Of a stretch of DNA of 64,000 nucleotides, positions 18,188 to 27,464 are shown piece after piece. The DNA is from Algoriphagus iocasae. Lineage in GTDB: Bacteria > Bacteroidota > Bacteroidia > Cytophagales > Cyclobacteriaceae. Within the stretch, counting starts at the first letter, position 1; each line of letters begins with the position of its first letter. The notes beneath the pieces are model-generated. The model was not told where the DNA came from, did not search any database, and saw only the letters and a list, made by a program, of their open reading frames with translations. The translations under genes were made by a program, and so were the position numbers. The stretch covers positions 1,390,680 through 1,454,679 of the forward strand of contig NZ_JACIJO010000001.1 in NCBI RefSeq assembly GCF_014206875.1, read 5' to 3'.

Positions 18188-19481
18188 AAAGTGGGGTGTT
18201 TAAATCAAAGCCTTCGAGATAATCGGCGACTCTTTTGACAAACATGCCTCCTAAAGAACCGTCCACTACCCTGTGATCATAAGAATGTGATAGGAACATT
18301 TTATGACGGATTGCAATGACATCACCGGTAGGGGTTTCTACTACTGCAGGCTTTTTAACAATAGCTCCCACAGCCAAAATGGCCACTTGTGGCTGCATGA
18401 TAATCGGAGTGCCCATCACATTGCCGAAAGATCCTACATTGGAAACTGTGTAAGTTCCTCCGCTTAAATCGTCCGCAGATAATTTATTATTTCTAGCTCT
18501 ATTGGCTAGATCATTTACTTGTTTTGAGATGCCTACCAAATTCAGTTGATCTGCTTTTCTGATAACAGGAACTATCAAGTTTCCACTTGGTAGAGCCACC
18601 GCCATTCCAATATTGATATCTTTTTTCTTGATGATTTTATCTCCATCAATAGAAATGTTGATCATTGGGAAATCTCTGATTGCTTTAGATACTGCCTCTA
18701 TGAAAAATGGTGTATAGGTAATGGATTCTCCAAACTTCTCTCTGTAAGCATGTTTGTTTTTCTCTCTCCAGAGAACAATATTCGTCATATCAGCCTCTAC
18801 AAAGGAAGTGACATGAGCAGAAATCCGTTTTGAATCAACCATTCTTTGCGCAATCATTTTGCGCATTCTATCCATTTCGATGATTTCATCTGCACCAGAG
18901 ATGCTGACTTGAACTTTAGGTTCCGAAATAGAAGGGATTGTTTTTGTAGTCTCAGATTTACTACCATTTCTGTTTTTAAGATAGTCTAGCATGTCATTTT
19001 TAGTAACACGCCCATCTTTACCTGTTCCAGGAATTTTGGAAAGTTCAACCTTAGAAATCCCTTCTTCCTTGGCAATGCTCTGTACTAATGGGGAGTAAAA
19101 GCGATCATCGTCAATGCTGGCAGCAGGGGAGGTTTCTTGAGAAATTAAAGAAGCGGTGTTTTCCGGAGCAATTGCCAATAAATCCTCTTTGGAAGTATTG
19201 TCCTCCTCCTTGGAACTTGGTGCAGCTGCTTCTGCTTCACCACTGGTTTCTATGATAGCAACAGGTGCTCCAACAGCTACTACATCTCCTTCTTTAACCA
19301 AAATTTTCTTTAAAACTCCTGCATGTGTGGAAGGGACCTCAGTGTCAACCTTGTCAGTAGCTACTTCTAGAACTGATTCGTCTTGATCGATCGTATCTCC
19401 TTCTTTTTTCAACCAGCCAAGGATGGTTCCCTCTATGATACTTTCGCCCATTTTGGGCATTAGCATTTCTACACTTGCCAT
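18186..19481 (-). CDS. 2-oxoacid dehydrogenase E2 component (dihydrolipoamide acyltransferase)
   Basis: A 431-residue E2 subunit of a 2-oxoacid dehydrogenase complex. The N-terminal lipoyl domain carries the lipoylated Lys44 in ATDKVDTEV. A linker rich in Ser, Ala and Glu leads to a peripheral-subunit-binding domain (about 130-165, SPLVQSIAKEEGI and GTGKDGRVTKNDML). The C-terminal acyltransferase domain ends with the catalytic segment SYDHRVVDG. The lipoyl and catalytic sequences fit branched-chain or 2-oxoglutarate type E2 better than pyruvate E2. The matching E1 and E3 genes are not adjacent. It is 93 bases downstream of cinA on the same strand. Confidence 0.92.
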   Translation of the reverse strand: MASVEMLMPKMGESIIEGTILGWLKKEGDTIDQDESVLEVATDKVDTEVPSTHAGVLKKILVKEGDVVAVGAPVAIIETSGEAEAAAPSSKEEDNTSKEDLLAIAPENTASLISQETSPAASIDDDRFYSPLVQSIAKEEGISKVELSKIPGTGKDGRVTKNDMLDYLKNRNGSKSETTKTIPSISEPKVQVSISGADEIIEMDRMRKMIAQRMVDSKRISAHVTSFVEADMTNIVLWREKNKHAYREKFGESITYTPFFIEAVSKAIRDFPMINISIDGDKIIKKKDINIGMAVALPSGNLIVPVIRKADQLNLVGISKQVNDLANRARNNKLSADDLSGGTYTVSNVGSFGNVMGTPIIMQPQVAILAVGAIVKKPAVVETPTGDVIAIRHKMFLSHSYDHRVVDGSLGGMFVKRVADYLEGFDLNTPL

Positions 19482-19574
19482 AGTCTTAAAATAATTAAAT
19501 TGGGTATATATTCAACTTTTAAAATTAAATTTTATTATGAATCATCCCAAACCTTTTGATTAAAATTTTATTTG

Positions 19575-20825
19575 CTATTTACGGGAAAAACAAATTCTAA
19601 ATAAATTCAAAACCGCCACTGCTGTCAGTTCTATATTCAAAAGCCTATCCTGAGTTAGCTGTAGCTTTTTAGTTTCTACAAATCCGTCTCCGGCACAAGC
19701 GATCCAGATTGTCCCAACAGGTTTAGCTTCTGTTCCTCCATCTGGTCCGGCAATGCCGCTGCTAGACAAACCAAAATCTGATTTAAAAAGCTTCTTGATT
19801 CCAACAGCCATCTCTCTGACAGTTTCCTCGCTTACAGCTCCAAATTCAGAAAGTGTTACGTCGGACACTCCCAAAATTTCATGTTTGAACTGATTGTGAT
19901 AGGGAACCAATGCCCCCTGAAAATAAGCACTGCTTCCAGCGATGCTTGTGATCAGATGAGAGATAAATCCACCAGTACAGCTTTCAGCCAAAGCTAGGGT
20001 TTTATTACTTTTCTTCAAAAGCTTGCCAATTGCAGTTTCCAGAGTTTCCTCATTATACCCGTAGACATAATCTTGGATAAGAGGCATGACAATTGCAATT
20101 TGACTTTGGATTTCCTCTTGAAGGTTTTCCTTACTTTGGCCGAAGCCGGTAAGCCTTAATTTCACATGTCCCAAAGAGGGGAGGTAAGCAAGCTTAATAT
20201 GTTCCGGTAAGGCATTTTCCCAATCCTTGATTAAATCTGCTAGCCAGCTTTCACCAATCCCAACAGTTTTGATCACCTCATGAACTATCACAGGTAATTC
20301 AAACAGCTGAGGAAGTTTTGGCAAGACAAAGTCCTTCATGAGTTTTTTCATCTCATGTGGCACACCAGGCATTGACATCCAATAGGTTCCATTTTTGGAA
20401 AACCACATGCCTGGGGCAGTTCCCACTTCGTTTGGAACATAGGTACAGCAAGCTGGAAGATGGCCCTGTAAGATATTTAAGGGAGTAATTTCTCTTCCAC
20501 GACGTTTAAAAAACGTAGTAACAGCTTCGACAGCCTCAGGAAATTCCACAATTGGACATTCGAAATACTCCGCCATCAGAGGTTTTGTCAAATCATCCTG
20601 TGTAGGACCTAATCCGCCTGTAATTAATATGATATCAGCTCTTTTTTCGGCTTTGCTGAAAGCATCTAAAATATCAAGCCTGTTATCACCCACAGTGGTT
20701 TTTCTCACCACTCTTACTCCGACCAAGTCTAGCTGCTGACTGATCCAATGGCTATTTGTATCCATGATTTGCCCATAAAGCAATTCATCCCCAATGGCAA
20801 TTATTTCTGCTTTTACAGTACTCAT
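19575..20825 (-). CDS. cinA: CinA family nicotinamide mononucleotide deamidase/ADP-ribose pyrophosphatase-like protein
   Basis: A 416-residue full-length CinA. The N-terminal MoCF/COG1058 domain (about 1-170, IIAIGDELLYGQIMDTNSHW and LITGGLGPTQDD) is linked to ADP-ribose/nucleotide hydrolysis in the family. The C-terminal PncC domain (about 260-416) has LAESCTGGFISHLIT with the catalytic Ser and GIAGPDGGTEAKPVGTIWIA, and deamidates NMN in pyridine-nucleotide salvage. The historic competence label is not a proven function here. It follows the SDR gene by 17 bases and probably belongs to the folA-SDR-cinA operon. Confidence 0.92.
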   Translation of the reverse strand: MSTVKAEIIAIGDELLYGQIMDTNSHWISQQLDLVGVRVVRKTTVGDNRLDILDAFSKAEKRADIILITGGLGPTQDDLTKPLMAEYFECPIVEFPEAVEAVTTFFKRRGREITPLNILQGHLPACCTYVPNEVGTAPGMWFSKNGTYWMSMPGVPHEMKKLMKDFVLPKLPQLFELPVIVHEVIKTVGIGESWLADLIKDWENALPEHIKLAYLPSLGHVKLRLTGFGQSKENLQEEIQSQIAIVMPLIQDYVYGYNEETLETAIGKLLKKSNKTLALAESCTGGFISHLITSIAGSSAYFQGALVPYHNQFKHEILGVSDVTLSEFGAVSEETVREMAVGIKKLFKSDFGLSSSGIAGPDGGTEAKPVGTIWIACAGDGFVETKKLQLTQDRLLNIELTAVAVLNLFRICFSRK

Positions 20826-20842
20826 ATTTTATCGGATGATAA

Positions 20843-21628
20843 TTATCTGACTTTGGCTTTTACTAAGATTTTGGAAAAGATACCAGGAACGAATCTCTTG
20901 AGATAGATTGCCATGACTTCTTTTCCACCAATGTATATCTCCTCCTTTTTTTTCTTGAGGCTTTTGAAAATCTGATTCGCGCATTCCTCAGCACTCATGC
21001 CATTTGCTTGAGCATCATCCATTTCATTCAAAGATTTTCCGTCGGCAGTAACAGCATTCACGGAGACATTTGTTTTAATAAATCCCGGGCAAATCATCGT
21101 GACATGGATATTGTCCTCATGATGCTCAGCACGTAAAGAGTCAAAATATCCATGCAAAGCATGTTTAGAAGCTGCATAGGTGGATCGATAAGGTGAACCA
21201 ATGATTCCTACCAATGAACTGGTAATTCCGAATTGGCCGGATTTTCTGGACTTAAAATGTGGTAGGAGGGCTTTTGTCAATGCAATGGTGCCAAAGAAAT
21301 TGACTTCCATGATTTTTCTGTCAACCTCAAGTTGGGTTTCAATCGCCAAAGAACGTTGGCTGATTCCACCATTATGAAACATAATATCTATATGGCCAAA
21401 AAGGCTGATAGCTTGTTTTACTTTGTCGGAAAGAGTATCAGTCTGGGCGAGGTCTAAAGGTAAAACCGCACAATTTTCAGGATGAGCACATGCCTCTTTC
21501 ACCTGATTTAATTCATCTTCTTTTCTGGAAGATAAGATTACTGAATATCCTTCTTTGGAAAATTTTTTCGCCGTTGCTGCTCCGATGCCAGAGGACGCTC
21601 CAGTGATCCAAATGACAGTTTTTGTCAT
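20843..21628 (-). CDS. SDR family oxidoreductase
   Basis: A 261-residue short-chain dehydrogenase/reductase of the classical type. The cofactor loop TGASSGIGAATAKKF is at the N-terminus, the NGG motif (in place of NAG) at about residue 86, and the catalytic Ser, Tyr and Lys in SSLVGIIG and YAASKHA. Its C-terminus is basic and hydrophobic (FVPGIFSKILVKAKVR), as in DHRS7-like members that may associate with membranes. The substrate cannot be named. It begins 5 bases after folA stops, which points to co-transcription. Confidence 0.9.
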   Translation of the reverse strand: MTKTVIWITGASSGIGAATAKKFSKEGYSVILSSRKEDELNQVKEACAHPENCAVLPLDLAQTDTLSDKVKQAISLFGHIDIMFHNGGISQRSLAIETQLEVDRKIMEVNFFGTIALTKALLPHFKSRKSGQFGITSSLVGIIGSPYRSTYAASKHALHGYFDSLRAEHHEDNIHVTMICPGFIKTNVSVNAVTADGKSLNEMDDAQANGMSAEECANQIFKSLKKKKEEIYIGGKEVMAIYLKRFVPGIFSKILVKAKVR

Positions 21629-21633
21629 GTTTA

Positions 21634-22131
21634 TTATTTTATTCTAACGTAGTCAACAAAGGAAAATGGAAATTGGTTTTTTTCATCAGCTGGGTGACTT
21701 TCTCTGCTTACTTCTTTCCAATTATTAAGATCAATTTCAGGGAAATAGGTGTCACCCTCTGGGCTTGCTTCCACTTCTGTGATCACTAATTCATCAGCAA
21801 TACCAATGGTCTGCTTGTAAATTTCTCCACCACCTATGACATAGAGCTTTTCCACACCTATTTTGCTGCAGTAAATAAAAACTTCCTCTACACTCTCGAA
21901 TACATGATGACCTTCTGGAACTTCAAATTCCGGATTTCTGGTAATCACCAAATGGGTTCGATTAGGTAGAGGTTTCCCAAGGGATTCAAAAGTCTTTCTC
22001 CCCATAAGGATATAATTGCCAGAGGTTAAAGCTTTAAATCTTTTGAAATCGGTTGGGATTCTCCAAACCAAATCATTTTCCTTTCCTATAACTCCATTTT
22101 TAGCAACGGCAGCAATCAGTAATATCCTCAT
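21634..22131 (-). CDS. folA: Dihydrofolate reductase
   Basis: A 165-residue DHFR that reduces dihydrofolate to tetrahydrofolate with NADPH. The N-terminus ILLIAAVAKNGVIGKENDLVW contains the substrate and nicotinamide contacts. FKALTSGNYILMGRKTFESLGKPLPNR follows, and the NADPH-binding segment VIGGGEIYKQTI lies near residue 98. The catalytic acidic residue sits in the helix around PTDFKRFK. The length is normal for chromosomal DHFR. It is the first gene of a folA-SDR-cinA unit. An 8-bp inverted repeat (22139-22158) lies just upstream. Confidence 0.97.
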   Translation of the reverse strand: MRILLIAAVAKNGVIGKENDLVWRIPTDFKRFKALTSGNYILMGRKTFESLGKPLPNRTHLVITRNPEFEVPEGHHVFESVEEVFIYCSKIGVEKLYVIGGGEIYKQTIGIADELVITEVEASPEGDTYFPEIDLNNWKEVSRESHPADEKNQFPFSFVDYVRIK

Positions 22132-22199
22132 AGTTTAAATCTTCAATACCTTGAAGATACTAGCCTTTGGCAAGGGAAAAAATAAAATTTGTTAGAGAG

Positions 22200-23135
22200 T
22201 TATTGCTTGGCTGCCTGAGCCATCATGTTTGGATATTCGCTCATGACAAAAGACTTTGAGGCTGAATCATTTACCTCAATTACTTTTAATTCTATTTTTG
22301 AGCCATCATCAGCGGAGGTGAAATCCATTTCCATGAAGTTTCCCTGTGGAAAGTCCTTGAAATGTTCGGCATATTTGCTTTTCGATTTATCTGATACAAA
22401 TGGACTATTTGCTCCCCAAAAAGCCACATATCCTCCGATTGGTTCTTCAGTCACCCAGTAAGTTCCTTCACCATCTTTGCTTTTTACATGGTATTCATCA
22501 CAAGTGTACCCTAGGATTTCTTTGGTGTTTCCGGTTTTTTCGATGACCAATTCAGGATCTTCCATCGGGTCGGCCATATCCTCCATAGCATCGTCAGCGA
22601 TCTCATTGATGTCAATTTTGTAAGCAAAGCTGCTTTTCTGACCCTCATTGTCCATCAATAAAATGGATGCTTTGTTTGACATGTCATAAACCATTGTCAT
22701 GACAGATTTTGGTTTTTTTGGATCTGTCATTTCCAGTCCAGTGTAATCTGTTGTTTCTGACAAATAGGACTTCATGGTCATCGGTTCATCTTCTTTTCCA
22801 TTCTTGTTAGTCGATTTTACTTCCATAACCACATAACCAAAGAAGTCATATTTATCCGCGGTTTCCACCTCTTCGCCCATACCCTCCAAGATTTTACCCA
22901 TGTCCAAGGTTACTGGGTTGCTGGATTCCTCGCTGTCACCAAAAAGGCCTTCCAATTGCTTTTCGAGCTGCTTTTGGACCATTTTATTGGCTTCTTCTTC
23001 TACTTTTTTTTCAATTGCTTTTTCTGCTCCTTTGCTTGCGGCCTTTTTTATTTTATTAATGAATTGTGCTTCTGTTATTGTGGATATTGAAAACAGGAGA
23101 ATGAAAATAGACCATGTTTTAATTGAGATTTTCAT
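22200..23135 (-). CDS. DUF4412 secreted protein
   Basis: A 311-residue exported protein with an N-terminal signal peptide (hydrophobic stretch followed by TEAQF). A Lys/Glu/Ala-rich amphipathic helix (about 30-70) precedes a DUF4412 domain of roughly 200 residues with the patterns YTGLEMTDP, ILGYTCDEYHVKS and GTYWVTEEPIGG. The family is common in Bacteroidota and has no assigned function; the fold resembles lipid-binding proteins of the outer membrane, though that is inference. It stands alone between fmt and folA, with no evident operon partner. Confidence 0.8.
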   Translation of the reverse strand: MKISIKTWSIFILLFSISTITEAQFINKIKKAASKGAEKAIEKKVEEEANKMVQKQLEKQLEGLFGDSEESSNPVTLDMGKILEGMGEEVETADKYDFFGYVVMEVKSTNKNGKEDEPMTMKSYLSETTDYTGLEMTDPKKPKSVMTMVYDMSNKASILLMDNEGQKSSFAYKIDINEIADDAMEDMADPMEDPELVIEKTGNTKEILGYTCDEYHVKSKDGEGTYWVTEEPIGGYVAFWGANSPFVSDKSKSKYAEHFKDFPQGNFMEMDFTSADDGSKIELKVIEVNDSASKSFVMSEYPNMMAQAAKQ

Positions 23136-23211
23136 AATTATTCTATAAAAATGTTATAAATACTTAGTTTTCTGAATTTCCTAAAAATCAGACAGATGAA
23201 AAAATTTTTTC

Positions 23212-24147
23212 TTATAAATTCCTTTCCAACTTATATCCTCTCAAGAAATCTTCAGTCTTCATTCTCTTTTTTCCTTCTAGTTGTAGCTCTAGAATTTCCA
23301 AAATCCCTTTGCCAGTTTGAAATCTTAAATAAGTCTTTCCATCTGAAAAATAAGTTCCTGCTTTTTCATTGGATTGTTCCTGTTCATCAATCTTGGTTTT
23401 ATAGATCTTACAGATCTTCCCATCCAATTCTGTCCATGCTGCAGGGTAGGGGGAAAGTCCTCTTACCAGATTATGAATGGATTCGGCTGATTTTTCCCAA
23501 TCAATCTGGCCAGTCTCTTTAAAAATTTTAGGAGCATGATGAATCGCCTGCGCTTCATCTTGTGGTTTTGGGTCGATTTCATCTTTGGAAATTGCCTCTA
23601 CAGTTTTCAAGACTAAATCAGCACCCAGGGTCATTAGTTTTTCATAAATAGTTCCTAAATCATCTTCCTCAAGGATGTTGATTTTTTCCTGAAAAAGAAT
23701 GCTTCCAGTATCGATCTCATGTTTTAGGAAAAAGGTTGTAACGCCAGTTTCTTTCTCTCCATTGATTATTGCCCAGTTGATCGGAGCCGCTCCTCGATAG
23801 TTCGGTAAAAGCGATGCGTGCAAATTAAAAGTGCCGATTGGTGGCATGTCCCAAACTGATTCCGGCAGCATTCTAAAAGCGACCACGATCTGTAAATCTG
23901 CTTTCAGGTTTCTTAATTCCTCCTGAAAAACGGGATCTTTTAAGTTAGTAGGCTGAAGAACTGGAACGTTCAATTTCAAAGCGGACTCTTTTACAGGAGA
24001 AGGAATCAGCTTTTGCCCTCTGCCTTTTGGCTTATCAGGCGCTGTAATCACAGCAATAACATTCCAGCCATTTTCAACTAATTTTTCAAATGCAGGAACG
24101 GCAAACTCAGGCGTTCCCATATATATGATTCTCAGATCTTTATTCAT
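23212..24147 (-). CDS. fmt: Methionyl-tRNA formyltransferase
   Basis: A 311-residue Fmt that formylates initiator Met-tRNA using 10-formyltetrahydrofolate. The N-terminal Rossmann-like formyltransferase domain has IIYMGTPEFAVPAFEKL and the catalytic region FNLHASLLPNYRGAAPINWAI with the conserved Asn, His and Asp. The C-terminal OB-fold domain (about 205-311) binds tRNA. The 39-base gap to the DUF1343 gene on the same strand permits shared transcription, with no known functional link. Confidence 0.96.
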   Translation of the reverse strand: MNKDLRIIYMGTPEFAVPAFEKLVENGWNVIAVITAPDKPKGRGQKLIPSPVKESALKLNVPVLQPTNLKDPVFQEELRNLKADLQIVVAFRMLPESVWDMPPIGTFNLHASLLPNYRGAAPINWAIINGEKETGVTTFFLKHEIDTGSILFQEKINILEEDDLGTIYEKLMTLGADLVLKTVEAISKDEIDPKPQDEAQAIHHAPKIFKETGQIDWEKSAESIHNLVRGLSPYPAAWTELDGKICKIYKTKIDEQEQSNEKAGTYFSDGKTYLRFQTGKGILEILELQLEGKKRMKTEDFLRGYKLERNL

Positions 24148-24186
24148 TTTTTTACCTTTTCTAATCGAAATAATTCCTTGTTTAGA

Positions 24187-25377
24187 TCAATCCTTGTAAA
24201 TCAAGTAATTGGCTCTCATTTTCTTATATGCAATTAATTCAGCTTCCCAACTTTTCTTGATTTCTTCCTCGGATTTGCCCGCTAATAGTTGTTTTTTTAA
24301 CTCATCTGTACCTGCCAAAGTATTAAAATAGCTTTTGAAAAATGCCTCGCCTTTACCGGACTTTTTCAAAGCATCAATGACATATTTTAAAGTAAATTGA
24401 TGGGTAAGTGGTTCATTTCTTAGATCAACTCCATAGCAAAGTTGGTCCTGTAATGTTGGATTTTTTGACATTCCTGGAATACTTACAGGAGTAAAGGTAA
24501 ACGCCCCGAAATTCTTGGAAGGATAGCCATATACCTGAAAAGGGAAATGAGTCCCTCTACCCAAAGAAATAATGCTTCCTTCGAAAAAACAGGTGCTCGG
24601 GTACAACCGGATGGAGAGATCGTTCGGTAAGTTAGGTGATGGCTTTACTGGTAAATTATAAGAAGTTTGATGATCCCAATTTGCGATAGGAATAACCTCC
24701 AAATCACAGGTTAATCCACCTTTGAGCCACTTTTCTCCATTGATCATTTGTGCTAATTCTCCTACTGTCAATCCATGTACAACTGGGATTGGATGCATGC
24801 CTACGAAGCTTTCAAAACCTTTTTTAAGAACCGGCCCATCTATGTAATCTCCATTGGGATTTGGTCGATCAAAAATGATCACCTGTTTCCCATTTTCTGC
24901 TGCTGCCTCCATGATATAGTGCATGGTGCTGATGTAGGTATAAAATCTCACACCCACATCCTGTAAATCGAAAATGATAATATCTAAATCTGAAATTTGC
25001 GAAGCTGAAGGTTTTTTGTTGTTTCCATACAGTGAAACTATCGGAAGTCCGGTTTTGGAGTCCACTGAATTATCGACTTTTTCTCCTGCATCAGCATCTC
25101 CCCGAAAACCATGCTCCGGTACAAATACCTTTTTAACCTTTACACCTTGTTCCAATAGAAAATCAACCACATGTTTATTTTCACTATGGGTTAAAATACT
25201 TGTTTGGTTTGCAACGATCCCGACAGATTTTCCCTTTAGCATATCCAGATACAAGTCTGGTCGTTCTGCTCCGGGAGTTATTTCTGTTTGTTGGGCGGCT
25301 AGTTTGGTGATTCCTAAGAAAAAAATGAGCATTATGCTCAAAATGTGAGTAAAGGATAAAAGATTCGTTTGCTTCAT
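24187..25377 (-). CDS. DUF1343 exported protein (NamZ-like exo-N-acetylmuramidase family)
   Basis: A 396-residue secreted protein with a signal peptide ending near the AAQ motif (about residue 28). DUF1343 proteins include NamZ of Bacillus, an exo-acting N-acetylmuramidase that recycles peptidoglycan. Family segments visible here are KSVGIVANQTS, FVPEHGFRGDADAGE, IIFDLQDVGVRFYTYISTM and SIISLGRGTHFPFQVYGYP. Exo-muramidase function is inferred by family; periplasmic action fits the signal. It is transcribed divergently from the permease gene with only 39 bases between. Confidence 0.85.
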   Translation of the reverse strand: MKQTNLLSFTHILSIMLIFFLGITKLAAQQTEITPGAERPDLYLDMLKGKSVGIVANQTSILTHSENKHVVDFLLEQGVKVKKVFVPEHGFRGDADAGEKVDNSVDSKTGLPIVSLYGNNKKPSASQISDLDIIIFDLQDVGVRFYTYISTMHYIMEAAAENGKQVIIFDRPNPNGDYIDGPVLKKGFESFVGMHPIPVVHGLTVGELAQMINGEKWLKGGLTCDLEVIPIANWDHQTSYNLPVKPSPNLPNDLSIRLYPSTCFFEGSIISLGRGTHFPFQVYGYPSKNFGAFTFTPVSIPGMSKNPTLQDQLCYGVDLRNEPLTHQFTLKYVIDALKKSGKGEAFFKSYFNTLAGTDELKKQLLAGKSEEEIKKSWEAELIAYKKMRANYLIYKD

Positions 25378-25416
25378 GCTATTTTGCGATCAATTAGAAC
25401 AAATTAAAACAGTCCC

Positions 25417-26634
25417 TTGAACGTTTCCTATTTCATTGCTAAAAGAATCAGCTTTAAAAGAGCGGGAGGATTCTCAGCAACAATCCATAAAATCGCAGTA
25501 GGTAGTCTTGCTATTGGCTTAGCCGTGTCACTACTTTCCTTTATGGTTTTAGGAGGCTTTCAAAAGACAGTTTCTGATAAGGTTTATGGATTTACGGGGC
25601 ATTATCAAGTGCAACGGTTTACGATGAGTAATGCCTTTGAAGAAGCCCCTTTTTCCCTGAATAGCGAGTTTGCGCAAGAATATAGCCAATTACCTTTCGT
25701 CAATCGAATTCAATCTTTTGCCCATAAAGCAGCCTTGGTTAAAGGTGAAAATGAGGTGGAAGGTATTTTGGTAAAAGGAGTAGGGAAAGACTTTGATACC
25801 TTGAGTTTTAAGAATTATATCAAAGAGGGACGAATGCTGAAAATTCCGGATGAAGGAACCAGCAATGAGGTGATGTTGAGTAATGTCATTGCCAATAAAC
25901 TTCTTCTGAAAGTCGGTGACAAAGTGACACTGTATTTTGTACAGGAACCTCCAAGGTTTAGAAGGGTAGAGGTAGTTGGGATTTTTGAAACCTATCTGGA
26001 GAATTTCGATGATAAAATAGTCATCGGTGAATTACAAACTATCCGGAATCTCAATGGCTGGACCGAAGATCAGGTCGGCGGACTGGAAGTTTTTGTAGAC
26101 AATCCTAAAAATATCGATTCTTATTCTCCTCAGCTGGAGGATGTCATGGATTTTGATTTGAAGTTAATTGCCAGCAAAGACAAGTTTCTGGAGATATTTG
26201 ATTGGTTAAGCCTGCTGGATACCAATGTGTATGTTTTCGTAGGACTGATCACATTTGTTGCCATTTTCAATATGGGGGCGATCTTGTTTATCCTGATAAT
26301 GGAAAGGACTCAGATGATCGGTTTATTGAAGGCTATGGGAGCTGCAAACAAACAGATAAGAAGGATTTTCTTTTGGAATGGAATCAATATCCTATTGAGA
26401 GGATTGGTTATTGGAAATGCGATCGGTCTTGGTTTTGGAGTTTTGCAAGACAATTTTAAATTAATTCCTTTGGATCCCAGCAGTTATTACATGTCCTACG
26501 TGCCGATAGAATGGAATTGGCCTTTGTTTTTGCTTATCAATGCTGGTATCACCTTTTTGACAGCGCTGGTTTTATTTATTCCAGTGATGGTGATTTCGAG
26601 AGTGGAACCGATTAAATCGATCCGCTTCGATTAA
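25417..26634 (+). CDS. FtsX-like ABC transporter permease (LolC/LolE type)
   Basis: A 405-residue permease of the lipoprotein-releasing/MacB superfamily. One membrane helix lies near the N-terminus (about 22-48), a large periplasmic MacB-like core domain follows (about 50-265), and three helices make up the C-terminal FtsX domain (about 270-400), where IMERTQMIGLLKAMGA is the conserved coupling segment. The start is TTG at 25417, because a stop codon sits four codons upstream and no ATG is available before the conserved NVSYFIAKRI. No ATPase gene is adjacent, so its LolD partner must be encoded elsewhere. The 3' end overlaps the convergent GT2 gene by 23 bases. Confidence 0.88.
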   Translation: MNVSYFIAKRISFKRAGGFSATIHKIAVGSLAIGLAVSLLSFMVLGGFQKTVSDKVYGFTGHYQVQRFTMSNAFEEAPFSLNSEFAQEYSQLPFVNRIQSFAHKAALVKGENEVEGILVKGVGKDFDTLSFKNYIKEGRMLKIPDEGTSNEVMLSNVIANKLLLKVGDKVTLYFVQEPPRFRRVEVVGIFETYLENFDDKIVIGELQTIRNLNGWTEDQVGGLEVFVDNPKNIDSYSPQLEDVMDFDLKLIASKDKFLEIFDWLSLLDTNVYVFVGLITFVAIFNMGAILFILIMERTQMIGLLKAMGAANKQIRRIFFWNGINILLRGLVIGNAIGLGFGVLQDNFKLIPLDPSSYYMSYVPIEWNWPLFLLINAGITFLTALVLFIPVMVISRVEPIKSIRFD

Positions 26635-27364
26635 GCTTATAGGGTGAAAATATACTTTTGATTTTCATCCAGATCACCCCAAAGACAGCTTCTTTAAAAA
26701 TTCCCGGGCTCATTTTGGAAGTACCTTTTGTACGGTCTGTGAAAATAATTGGGACCTCAGTGAGTTTGAAACCAAGTTTCCAAGCGGTAAACTTCATTTC
26801 GATCTGAAAGGCGTAGCCGATAAATTTCACTTCTTTTAATCGAATCCCCTGAAGTACGGATTTATGATAACATTTAAATCCGGCAGTCGCATCTTTGATC
26901 GGTAAACCGGTGATGAATTTTACATAAACACTTGCAAAATAAGACATCAAAACCCTTCCCATTGGCCAATTGACCACATTTACTCCAGTAATATATCTGG
27001 AACCAATAGCCAAATCAAAGTCTCCTTCTATACATGCCTTGTAAAGCCGAATAAGGTCTTTTGGGTCATGGGAGAAATCGCAGTCCATTTCAAAAATATA
27101 GTCGTATCCTTTACCCAAGGCCCATTCGAAACCAGCGATATAAGCTGTTCCAAGACCTAATTTCCCCTTCCTCTCCATGAGGTGAAGTCTTCCCGCAAAG
27201 ATTTCTTGATTTGATTTAACGACACCTGCAGTGCCGTCTGGGGAGCCATCATCGATGATTAATAATTCAAAATTTCCATCTAGCCCCATGACAGATTGAA
27301 TCATATCCTCGATATTTTCAATCTCATTATAGGTGGGGATGATGACTAACTTTTGATGCTCCAT
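26612..27364 (-). CDS. Polyprenol monophosphomannose synthase-like GT2 glycosyltransferase
   Basis: A 250-residue family 2 glycosyltransferase resembling dolichol-phosphate mannose synthase (DPM1 type). Visible motifs are VIIPTYNEIENIEDMI, the nucleotide-binding DDGSPDGT and the metal-binding MDCDFSHDP. It lacks the C-terminal membrane helices of larger DPM1 relatives, so it would act at the inner face of the membrane. It likely transfers a sugar from GDP-mannose or a similar donor to a polyprenyl phosphate; donor identity is inferred. A -7-like TACTTTTG sits upstream at 27379-27386. Confidence 0.87.
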   Translation of the reverse strand: MEHQKLVIIPTYNEIENIEDMIQSVMGLDGNFELLIIDDGSPDGTAGVVKSNQEIFAGRLHLMERKGKLGLGTAYIAGFEWALGKGYDYIFEMDCDFSHDPKDLIRLYKACIEGDFDLAIGSRYITGVNVVNWPMGRVLMSYFASVYVKFITGLPIKDATAGFKCYHKSVLQGIRLKEVKFIGYAFQIEMKFTAWKLGFKLTEVPIIFTDRTKGTSKMSPGIFKEAVFGVIWMKIKSIFSPYKLNRSGSI

Positions 27365-27378
27365 TTTTTAATAAAGTT

Positions 27379-27386
27379 CAAAAGTA
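27379..27386 (-). promoter_or_regulatory. Candidate -7 element for the GT2 gene
   Basis: On the minus strand this reads TACTTTTG, 14 bases before the start codon. There is no clear TTG at the usual spacing, so support is partial. Confidence 0.3.
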
Positions 27387-27464
27387 AGATTTCAGGATGA
27401 TTTTTGTAGGAATGAACTATTTATTTTTGGGCAAAGCGTATTTTCGTGATTCAATTTCGAAAAT

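Noticed and set aside
19575..20825. Describing cinA as a competence gene
   Set aside because: The name is historical; the visible domains support pyridine-nucleotide metabolism.
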